Source: Cyathus striatus (taxonomy: Eukaryota > Basidiomycota > Agaricomycetes > Agaricales > Nidulariaceae). Taken from it: DNA of 64,000 bases. Of the stretch, positions 22,986-32,476 are shown piece after piece. The notes beneath the pieces are model-generated. The model was not told the origin of the DNA, made no database searches, and saw nothing but the letters and a program-made list of their open reading frames with translations. A program made the translations under genes and the position numbers. Where the stretch lies: contig JAOVFP010000010.1 of NCBI GenBank assembly GCA_025738555.1, forward strand, positions 558,001 through 622,000. Direction: 5' to 3'. Each line of letters starts with the position of its first letter. The stretch's first letter is position 1.

Positions 22986-24641
22986 TTACACAGCGCCCTC
23001 CCCGAAATACTCAGGAAGCACATACGCCAACTTCTCCTTATCCTCCTTCTTCTGCTCCCCAGTGCGAGGCATAATACTGAACTTCATGCCGCCTACTTCT
23101 TCCAGGAATACGGAGGCTTCATCACCTAACATACATATACATCATCAGTATAAGTCGTTAAACGGTTAAATGGGTATGTCCACTAGCAAAACACGAGGCG
23201 TGGAAGAGTTTCCGAACGTATACCCTCCTGAAAGAAAGGATGGGAGAGGAGAGGAGACGTACCAGTAATAGCTTTATGTAAATCGTCCAGAATAGTAGCA
23301 GCTACCAAACGCGACGTATCTGCATTCGCCTTTAGGGTTTTGAACACTTCGGCGGCTGTGACGCTGGAGGAGGCGGGGCGCCACGAGTCGTAGTCTGTTG
23401 CTGTCGCTATTAGGGCGTAGCTGTGCGAGGCGTTAGCATTGTAGGAGGGGGAAGAGGAAGAGAGAAGGACGAAGGAAGAGGGAGGGAGAGAAGAAGAGGG
23501 AGGAGGGTGAAACGAATGGAGGAGAAAAGGAGGAGGAGGAGGAGGAGGAGGAGGAGGAGGAGGAGGAGGAGGAAGGAGGGAGGTGATGCGAGGAGAGGAG
23601 GAAGGGAAGGGATCAAGGAGAACGAAGGAGGGACGTTGATTACGTAAGGAGTGCGAGGGAGAGGAACGGGGGAATGAATAAGGGTGAGTGGGTGGTAGGT
23701 GGATGGAGAGATGGGGATAGATAGTAGGAGGTGGGGAAGAAGGGATAGGAGGGAGTTATAGGAAAGGAAGGAAGGATGACGTGGCAAAGGGATGAAGGAG
23801 GGAGAGGGGAAGATACGACAAAGGGGTTATATAGCAAGTAAAAGAACGAAAAGAACTCACCTCAACTCAGCCTCCCTAGCCAACTTAGCCTCCGGCAACA
23901 CACTCATATTAATCAAATCGCCCCCAAGCAACCGATACATCCCACTCTCCGCCCTCGTACTAAACTGCGGGCCTTCCATACACACGATAGTCTTCCCCGT
24001 ATGCAGCAGTACCCCGCGTCCCTCAGCATCCAGTGCCCTCTTAACCCGCTCCTCCAACCACGCAACAAACTTGCCACTGAAAGGATCACCAAACATCGCG
24101 TGGGCAACGATGCTCCCGTCAAAGTACGTCGATGGCCTTATGCCTTTCGTACGATCGATTATCTGGGAAGGCAGGGCGAAGTCGCCTGGGCGGATTTCTT
24201 CTCTTAGGGAGCCGACGGCAGAGAATGCGATGATAGCACGCACACCGATAGATTTGAGAGCGGCGATGTTGGCGTGGGCTGGGACGTGTGAGGGTGTTAT
24301 GGTATGTCCTGTTCCGTGTCTTGCGAGGAAGGCGACGAGGGTGCCGCTGGGGAGGGAGACGATTGTGATTGGGGAGGAGGGGAAGCCCCATGGCTACGCA
24401 GTATGTATGAGTAGGAGAAGGAAGGGGAGGGGGTGGACGTACTGTTTCTGGGTTTACGTGTTTCCTGTTGGGGTGTTAGGAAGGGAAAAGGGAGGGAAAG
24501 GTAGGGGAGACGTACACGAAAGTGAGATTATCAAGGTGATACAATCCACTTCCTCCAATGACACCGATGAGAACTATCATCCCCATTATTAGTACACATT
24601 CTCGTAACACGTAGCATGTACGCACCTTTTTGGTCAGCCAT
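22986..24641 (-). CDS. MEU1: S-methyl-5'-thioadenosine phosphorylase (MTAP), intact copy
   Basis: MTAP cleaves 5'-methylthioadenosine with phosphate to adenine and methylthioribose-1-phosphate in the methionine salvage pathway (cytosol/nucleus). Six exons join in phase to 308 residues: 24626-24641, 24516-24573, 24443-24464 (22 nt), 23861-24393, 23263-23420 and 22986-23125. All introns are GT-AG; the first has a TACTAAT branch site. Signatures are GVIGGSGL (residues 9-16, phosphate loop), ARHGTGH (56-62), [23 protein letters not shown] (about 172-182), NMS (194-196) and TDYDSW (218-223), with Asp219/Asp221 at the adenine-binding positions of human MTAP. The length suits the family (human about 283). 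Introns 2, 4 and 5 are larger; intron 4 is strongly CT-rich. It is the only complete copy among many; the symbol follows the yeast orthologue. Confidence 0.93.
23421..23860 (-). repeat. Polypyrimidine intron 4 of MTAP with (GGA)n run
   Basis: On the plus strand this intron is almost all purine (gaggaaggg...), with an uninterrupted (GGA)n run of about 45 bp at 23529-23574. The purine character is kept in the equivalent intron of every other MTAP copy, including dead ones. A tract like this can form triplex or H-DNA; that is inference only. Confidence 0.8.
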
Positions 24642-24840
24642 ACTTTCGATAATTCGGTTTCTGGGTGTCGATGGTAGATGTAGGTATCGAACGGAGGAGC
24701 GAAACAGAGCCAGAGCGATGAAGATGAAGATTTTGGGTTCCGGTGATCAATCGATGGTCAACCCGATCTGGATCGATCGCGTGCAATTTTTGGTTCGGTT
24801 GGCGGGATGGGGTTGGGGTTGAGATGATTCAAACTAAAGG
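24642..24840. repeat. MTAP 5' flank
   Basis: This sequence upstream of the intact MTAP ATG is shared with 13736-13900, and more weakly with 58800-58950. It should hold the promoter. I see no clear TATA box. Similarity ends at the MITE that starts at 24843. Confidence 0.5.
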
Positions 24841-24842
24841 TA

Positions 24843-25826
24843 AGGTAGACGACATCCATAAACAACTAACGTCACGTGATGAGCGTGACACGTCCGAAAA
24901 TGGTAATTTTTGCGATAGCCATACCAATAAGTTGAATAACTTTACAACCAGATATGTTTTCGCAAATATGGCTAGAGGGAATGGTGACCAGCATACTAGT
25001 GCACACACGTATGCCTTTGTTTTGTGATTAAAATGTGTTTGTGGAGACAAGTGGCACATTTTGTGCTGCAGCCGGAGTTTGGCATGGGAATGGTGAAGTG
25101 AACTCGCATTGCATAATGCTCATCCACAAATATAAGCGTAATATGCTTCTAGGGAAAGGGTTGCTTTAAAAAGTGTTCGGAAATTTTACCAAAGTACAGT
25201 TGAGAATGCACCAGAGAAGATAAATATGTTGAAATTCTGTAGGCACTGCAAGGATAAGAGAAAAAACTCGAAGTGTACTGTATCAATGCACACTTATCTC
25301 AGTAATAATGCAATTGTGAATTACCCAGATAAGACCCAGTAATTATAATGAGGAATTTTGACTGAAATAGATAGGTTATGTGGTAACGAGTCAAAGTTTC
25401 AATACTCAGTGCCAATGGCCATGCATAGAAGGTGAATGCAATTAGAATGCAGGCAATTACACTGTTACACATGAGTTCATTAATTTGATCTGAGATTATA
25501 CATCATATATTTAAGTAAAGGTTTAGATATAAGTCATCAACTGAGACAGTTTCTTTGCGATACCTGAGTGATTGATCAAGCCTCTGAGACTGATGTGGAA
25601 TAAATACTAAAAATACCTCTTCTCAGCGAGTATGCACCCAAAAATTACAAAACTTGGTATATATGTTCTATTCACTTATATGTATATTTTCCTCAAACAA
25701 TTTTCCTTATAAAGTATCATATTGTTGTTCTATTATGATTTCGAAGAAAAATTTCCATTTTTAGACAGATTGTCACGGTAAAGTAACACACACGTGACGT
25801 TAGTTGTTTATGGATGTCGTCTACCT
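24843..25826. mobile_element. 984-bp TA-flanked MITE
   Basis: Perfect 36-bp inverted ends begin AGGTAGACGACATCCATAAA and end GTCACGTG (24843-24878 and 25791-25826). TA lies on both sides (24841-24842, 25827-25828). The interior is AT-rich without transposase coding. TA duplication and TIRs fit a non-autonomous Tc1/mariner-type element. It inserted in the 5' flank of the intact MTAP. Confidence 0.85.
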
Positions 25827-25828
25827 TA

Positions 25829-26493
25829 CTGTACTAATCAAAATACTTCGGCACCCTTATAGGTGCGTGACAGGCCCAACCGCGGAATCACTTCGTCAGG
25901 TCGAAAATATTGCGTGACAATTTAAAAAAATTCAGCATCTTCATGAGTAGAAGAGCCCCAAATATATAGCTCTTAAGTGTAATTAATTTAGAACATGTCG
26001 TGGTCTAACGGTAAGTTGTATTTAAACGCTGTAAAGGGTCAAATTTGCGAAGAAAAATTGAAAATTCATTACTGTACTGGAGTGTATGGAGGCAACCGTC
26101 ACGCATAACGCTGACCCGGTTGCGTTGCTAAAATCACCCTTCGTCATGCATAACGGAGGCCCGGTTGCTAACGCTGATAGCGTGACAAGCTAGTTTTGGA
26201 CGTAATATCCGAAAAAAATCGCCAAAAATCGAATTTTGGTTGCCAATTTAGAAATTTGTCACGCAAAATTAAGTCTGGTTGCCAGCGTTGTGCCTGAAAA
26301 ATCGTGTCACGCTCGAAGGTCCGTTGCCTCCATACACTCCAGTACAGTAGTTCGAACCCTCTTCAGCGAAATTTTTATCCGTGACATCTCAGACCTTCCG
26401 TCAGTTGCAGTTATGACGCGTGACAAGTACCGAATTTCGGCACGTCAGGTAGCTGTGTGACGCGTGACTGCCGAAGTATTTTGATTAGTACAG
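25829..26493. mobile_element. 665-bp TA-flanked MITE, directly abutting the previous one
   Basis: Perfect 25-bp ends start CTGTACTAATCAAAATACTT (25829-25853, inverse at 26469-26493). The TA on the left is the right-hand TA of the preceding MITE; the right TA is 26494-26495. There is no transposase. It hosts the nested MITE at 26072-26347. Confidence 0.85.
26072..26347. mobile_element. 276-bp MITE nested in the 665-bp MITE
   Basis: Perfect 25-bp ends start CTGTACTGGAGTGTATGGAG (26072-26096, inverse at 26323-26347), with TA on both sides (26070-26071, 26348-26349). It shares the initial CTGTACT and the 25-bp TIR length with its host element, suggesting the same mariner-type transposase. Confidence 0.85.
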
Positions 26494-26495
26494 TA

Positions 26496-26960
26496 TGGTC
26501 AGGTATGGTCCCAGTACTCAGTAACGAACTTAAGACGTTGGGTTATCTTGAAGCATGAAATGGGAATGGGGGTACAGACAGGTTCGATTCACGTGAGGAC
26601 ATCGTGAAGGAGTCTAACGCAAGGCTCAAGCTGCTTGTCGTGTGGTGACGCGCTCAAATTATTTGCTAAAGCCTTGTAAAACAAATAAATTTCAAACATA
26701 GGTAATTATTAACTTTCGGCCGCTGCCTCTGAAATTTTCAACCAACTTTCAACAAAAGCCCTTTACCACAAAATAATTATAGAATAGCAACTTGCCTTTA
26801 AGGATATTAGTACTAAACATAGTCCAGGGCTGTCATTGAAGTATTGAAGCTTAGCGCTTAACCTCTATGAAATTTGGTATGTACTTATATGAATATATAT
26901 GTATTATTGAATGCTATAAATAATAAAAAATTGCACATTGATCTACGAACTGGAGCGAAA
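26496..26960. repeat. Distal MTAP 5' flank, displaced by the MITEs
   Basis: From about 26535 to 26670 (gttgggttatcttgaag...gtgaggacatcgtgaagg...ctgcttgtcgtgtggtgacgcgctc) the sequence matches 58965-59110, which lies upstream of MTAP copy G. It is therefore the MTAP upstream region separated from its gene by the MITE cluster. No gene follows before family X copy 6. Confidence 0.55.
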
Positions 26961-27639
26961 TAACAAGAAACGCAGTCATACCTCCCTGACCTTTATAAAT
27001 ATCAGTCGAAAGAAAAATGGAAGACATAAAGACAGCCGTTTTTAACCCATACTCAGGAACACATAAAGCCCATATCAGAAACATAACAGTACCTTCTCCT
27101 GGTCGCAATCAAGGGAGGTCTTAACGTTTTAACCAAAGTTTACGGAACTTGAAAGGAATCTGGATAACTCCATGTGACCCAAAAACGAAAATAAAACGAC
27201 AGTAAGCGTAGTTTCGTGTCGACTCTACACAATTACCATTAGCAGAAGCTTTAGTTTTTGAAACGGAAGACTCACCGCCGTTGCCGGCTCGACAATCACG
27301 TAAACGTTTTTGCGGATATGTTTATTCCGCCATCTATGTACCGAATCTTTTTGGCTGACAGTATCTGCAATTCCTTGATCTTGAATTCTTTCGAGTTTCC
27401 GAAAAAATCTTGAATGATCGACTTAGGTTCAGAGGTGATTACTTTACATTTAAGTAATACTACTTACTACTACTTCGAGCACTAGAAGTATCTGCTTCTT
27501 CCTCTAGATCTGACTCTGAGGAACTCTATGTAGGCATTCAATATATGAAAATGCGCAGAAATGATGTCTGTGTACTCACAGATATGTCACCAATCACTTG
27601 TGAAGTACGCCGTCGTCGTTTTCGACGTTTCTTCCCCAT
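26961..27639 (-). pseudogene. Family X copy 6, single-base frameshift
   Basis: Exon 1 (27580-27639) encodes MGKKRRKRRRRTSQVIGDIS. Exon 2 (SSSESDLEEEADTSSARSS) and exon 3 (IIQDFFGNSKEFKIKELQIL) match the 55-kb copy closely. One base is missing before the NVYVIVEP segment, and the intron 2 acceptor is altered. The last exon would end at 27129-27131. The 3' block continues to the hairpin tcatacctccctgacc near 26967. Confidence 0.65.
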
Positions 27640-28067
27640 CTTAACTCGTATTAAGAGTTTACTAGTGTACTTTTCAGCGGGAAGCGCCCTTGGAAAGTAG
27701 GGGAGATAAAGTAGACTTCATTGATAGAAAGGTATTTAAGCAAATCGTATACTACCATAATCGTCGTCGTCCCTAGTTTTGAACAGCTGTGTCTAAAAAT
27801 ATTCAAACCTTCAACCAAGATCCTGGTACAGCTTTCACCTATCCAAGTAATGCTGTTTAATAAATTTGTTCACGTGTCAGGTCATCAGGTCTTCTAGAAA
27901 ACTATTCGAAAGCAATGTTACCCAAGGTAGTGGTGTGAAGGCATCATGAATGGTAAATTTGCTCGTGCCAAAGAAGATTTCATAGAATTCTGATTTCAAC
28001 GTGTGCACGATGAAATATTGGCGTAGCACTATATTCATCATTCATATATCGGTATGACCGCATCGCC
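27640..28067. repeat. Family X 5' flank repeat
   Basis: This region is highly similar to 55544-55985 (gagattaa...cttcattg.tagaaaggtatttaagcaaat, then aggtcttctagaaaactattcgaaa). It is the common upstream region of the two best family X copies and probably includes their promoter. It is interrupted at 28068 by a TIR element. Confidence 0.7.
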
Positions 28068-29873
28068 TATGGTGCTCTTCACTTAGTCACCACATGTTTT
28101 GTACAAGAGAAATATCTCATGCTAAAGACCTCTATTTTCTTATTCCTCTTGTAAAAATGCTTGTTTCAATGAGTTGAGTAAATCCTCTAGAGCATTTGTC
28201 AAAATTCTCAAAACTGAGCAAGTTATATTTTTCAGATCATAGCAATATTTGCCAACTACCATAAATGGAAGGAATTACTAAATATGGTATGGTTAGTCAT
28301 CCTATCAAGTGTCTATTTGTTGCAGTTTAAGAGTATCTTGTACTGGGCCAATAGGGATGGTAGTGTTGTGGCTTTCAGGCTGTGAAGTGCCTTCACTTTA
28401 CAAGTGTCTGGTACTTGATGGAATTTCAATTGTGAGTTGGCTTGTCATGATTGAGGCCTTGATGCTTGCAACATCTATTCTATCTTTCATCATGTAGTTG
28501 AGCAGGTCATGTGGATGGTACAAAGAGCTCAGAGGAGTTGATGACCAGCATTCCTCCTCCTTGCTTCTGTACCAGGTAACTTTCTAAAGTACTCTATTGA
28601 ATCCTGCAATGGGATGTGTGCTTCCAAGAATTGAAATTACAAACTTCCTTTTGTGCATTGTGTCATTGAGTCATAAGCAGCTGTACAACAGCAAACACAA
28701 TGCTTCCAATTTTGAATTGTTTCAACAGACACTGATACAAGAACTTTTGACATAATTTCCTGTAAAGTGGTGAAGGTATAATCACAGTTCTCTCAGCTAT
28801 ATTTTTTTACTGCCTGTTAGGATTTCACATCTTATCTTATCTAATCCGTATATCTTATCTTATCACAGTCACCTGACACATATCACCTGACTTACAATGC
28901 GGACACCATGCATATCGACATGTGTTATTCATCAAGACTATGGATGCAGTTCACAGTCCGGCCATGCTTGTTACATACGTAGTACATGAGTTTGCACAGT
29001 AGAAGCACAGTAAACATGCGTTATAGTGTAGGTAGATTACATGCAGTTACCTCATGGACTTTTATTATAAATACATTCGTTTTAGTTAGATATTCTCTAT
29101 TCTTGTGCTAGTTTATTCCAGACTTGCAATAAGATTCACTTCGCTTCTTTCTTTTCAAGTGTTTGAGTTCGACTTCGAGTTTTTGCTTGTCTGTCACTAA
29201 CACTGCCCCCCAGAAGAACTCAATAAAATTGAGCTCACAGTAAAACTTTGGAAGGACAATTTAAAGATGTCTAGCTGCTTCAATTACTCCCACAACAAGT
29301 GACTTTTGCTCCTGAAAGTCTGGCTGTAACTCAAGTATTCTTTTTGCACAGCAATTTGTTGCATGTTGGTGTGCTCTCCCTTGTCATACTTGAGAAGTGT
29401 GTTGATATGGAATGGACATGATGTTCATATCACCGCAAGTGCTAATGTGCGCACACCCCTTTCTCCCTTTCTATCCATTCATCTTATATATTACTTACAT
29501 TCATATCTCTCTTTGTTTCTTTATACAATGGCCACTAGTAGATACATATATAAACTACTCAGTAGATGTACATTCACCTCAGTTGTTATATTCTACAATA
29601 ACACTGAGATTAGCATTACTTACCATGTATATAGGTATTCCTTTCTACACAGTGGCCTGTTGTTTTGCTTTTTGAGACTTGCTTGGTTGACTCATGATGG
29701 TGTACAGAAGAGTTTGTATTGGTCAATACTCATCTGTTGCTCTCCTTGACAGTTGCATTGTCAATGAAAGTGAAATAATGAAAAATAAATAAGCAAAAAT
29801 AAACATTAAAATTGTTGTGGGGGAGATTTTGCCACTGTACAAAACATGTGGTGACTAAGTGAAGAGCACCATA
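28068..29873. mobile_element. 1.8-kb TIR element, TATGGTG family
   Basis: Inverted ends of at least 38 bp begin TATGGTGCTCTTCACTTAGT (28068-28105, inverse at 29836-29873). It is CpG-poor, unlike its flanks. No recognisable transposase is encoded, and I could not find a convincing target-site duplication. Its terminal TATGGTG is shared with the larger elements at 32477-37385 and 47444-53313. Confidence 0.75.
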
Positions 29874-30049
29874 CTTCAACTTGTTTCCCTCTTATGAATT
29901 CATCACCCTACGTAACCCCATCACCCCAAAACGTAGCGGGAATAATACATCGATGCCTACAGTAATTACAATAAATGATACGCAGCATCCAGTGACAGGA
30001 CCTGGAGTATAATTATTTTGGTAACGGGGTTTGCGCGTTACTTTGTTAA
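29874..30049. other. CpG-containing spacer between insertions
   Basis: It holds CpG-bearing sequence (cctacgtaacccc, aaaacgtagcgggaa, ggggtttgcgcgttac) that belongs to the older repeat array rather than to the flanking transposons. No gene. Confidence 0.4.
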
Positions 30050-30165
30050 ATGGTCATACCTCCCTGACCATAGAAATCAAAACTAGGGAACACATAAAGC
30101 CCATATCAGAAACAAAAAGTTCCTTCTCCTAGTCGCGGTGTGGGATGGTAAGTGTTGTTGAAGGC

Positions 30166-31531
30166 AAGGGGGTCCGAAGATTATGAAAAGTTACATCGGG
30201 TCGTTTTAATTTTTAAGCAGTATGCTGGGTACCCTCCCTCCCCTCCCATGGGAATATATTTCCATATATAAATATTATATAAGCATATCATGTGCACGGA
30301 TAAACTGTCTGATCTTGCTGACAACTTACCAAGTCAATCTCTACCCACTGGTAACTCTGATTCTCAGCGTTTCGTGGTTTCGCATACATTGCATGTACAT
30401 CAATGTATGATGTATTCAAGTCCAATTCAAGTGAACTGTGTGAACTGATGGTATGTTAATGTTAGTTTGCTTCAGTATACAGTTAAGAGCACTGTGTACT
30501 TATGACTGACGTATTTGGTTTTGCAGTTTTTACATGCACATTTAATAATAATTTATTCAGATATTTCCACCTCTGCTATTTTTTTATCTCAGGTAAATAC
30601 CTCCAGTGTTGCCATGAGGTCATTTAGTTTGTGCTTGCAATTGTTGCATTCAAGATGCTTCAGAAAAGTTCTTGCATTTGCGGTGGTATCCAGCACAAGG
30701 GAACTCTCAGTAGGCTGTGCCTGTGAGCATACATGTAATCCAAGGTCTTTAAATTTGATGAACTAACTTGGCACAAGTTTATGGCAAGTTTGTAAACCCA
30801 TACTTACTGATTCTTGTACCCCAGTATTGTTTCCTTCTTCATCCACTTCAGTTATGCTAGCCAATGACACCTCTTGTGTGTGAATAACTATCTCATTCTG
30901 ATCATCAACATCAGATGGATTTGTGGTCAATTCATTGGTAGTAACCTAGACATTGGGAGGTTGTGTATGCACACCCTTGGTAGATGTTGAAGCTTTGATG
31001 AGAATATGAGTTATAAATCTAAATTGGGTATGGCACTTACTCATTTCTTGTTCTGGTACTCAAGAATTCACTGACTTCGCCCTATTCATCATCACTATCC
31101 TATTCATCATCACTATACCCTATGTATGCATTGGTACATGTAGGCCTCTCATATACTTCATTATATGATTTGTACTCTTGGTTTTGTTCAATGCAAAATT
31201 TTTCTCAAAACCTCGTCAAGTTGTGTGTTATTATCACTGTATGCAGGCCTTATACTATGTGCTTCCAATATGTGAAGTGAAGGCTTCCCCAAGTTCTTTG
31301 ACTTGCACTGCTTCATAATGTAGGCATTTTTCACTCATTTCAAACAATTCAATCCCATCACAGCTTGTAAACATGCATTATATGTGATAATTACCTTAAA
31401 TTATGACTGTAAAATTCTAATATGAACCATTTTCACTAATTTGTAAGTGAGGTTGAAACAAAATTTAAGAGGGCCTAAGGGGGGTCCCTCCCTAACCCTA
31501 TGTCGCTTGGCAAAATCCTCGGACCCCCTTG
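30166..31531. mobile_element. 1.37-kb non-autonomous hAT-like element
   Basis: The ends CAAGGGGGTCCGA (30166) and TCGGACCCCCTTG (to 31531) are inverted, with further matches inside. The 8-bp GTTGAAGG is duplicated exactly at both sides (30158-30165, 31532-31539), as hAT elements do. The interior has no transposase; the open frames inside lack signatures. Confidence 0.8.
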
Positions 31532-31539
31532 GTTGAAGG

Positions 31540-32254
31540 GGAAACTGTTGTTTCGGCGAGTGCAAGTGCATCTGTTAGTCGCTAGTGGCTTTGGATTGAA
31601 TATGTAAGTCTTGAGGTTATGTTTGAGATAAGTCTGAGATGATCAGACTTTGAGTTTTTGATATGAGAGAGCTAGAGCAAATACTTGAGAGTGTTATTGA
31701 GAGTAGTGTCAACCTGAGGGTGCTCTTCTTGAGCTACTTGACCCTTGTCAAGCAGTGGAGAATGGCTAAGGTAGATGTGAACTGGTGTATTCAACTGAGG
31801 GAAGGTAGCTAGCTACAAATGGATTTATATATGTAAATATCTAAATGAGTCATATAAAATTTAAATAGTAAACTAAAGTAAAGAAGAACATAACTTTGGG
31901 GAGATGCATGTGGCAATGCATGTTGAGTGTTGTTGCTTTTCCACCATTGTCAATTGCTGTGTCTGATTCCATGAGTGTTGTCTGAGCCGAATCAGGATGT
32001 TTTATTTTGGGGTTATTTGGTTGTGAGGGTGTTGGTTGGTCTGGCACATGACTTGTTGGTTTCGGAACACGTCAACCTTTGTGGAATATCTTTGTATTCT
32101 TTTTGGCTATGTCGTTCTCCATCTTCAATCTGCCTCATTCAGCATGTGTGCACAATGGTCTGGTATATTGTTTCTATTATATTGATGTTAAGACTCTGAC
32201 ATGGGTTATGTATTATAGATGATTTCATACATAGGCCACTGACAGGCCTTACAG
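31540..32254. other. Unassigned inserted sequence
   Basis: This belongs to whatever first separated the two 3' parts of family X copy 7, outside the hAT-like element. I see neither terminal repeats nor a coding family. Open frames are below 80 codons. Confidence 0.3.
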
Positions 32255-32476
32255 TGGTCAAGGGAGATCTTAATATTTAACTAAAGATTACAGAACTCGA
32301 ATGGAATCTGGATAACTCCATGTGACCCAGAAATGAAAATAAAATGCCAGTAAGTATAGTTTCATGTCGAATCTGCTTGTACCATTGGAAGAAGTTTTAA
32401 TCTTGGAATGGAAGACTCACCGCTGTTGCTGGCTCAACAATTATGTAAACATTTTTTGTGGATATGTTTATTCTAC

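Noticed and set aside
26000..26060. tRNA-like A-box (tggtctaacggtaag) followed by gggtcaaatttg
   Set aside because: No acceptor stem or anticodon stem can be folded, and the segment is inside a MITE. Possibly a decayed tRNA-derived piece, but unsupported.
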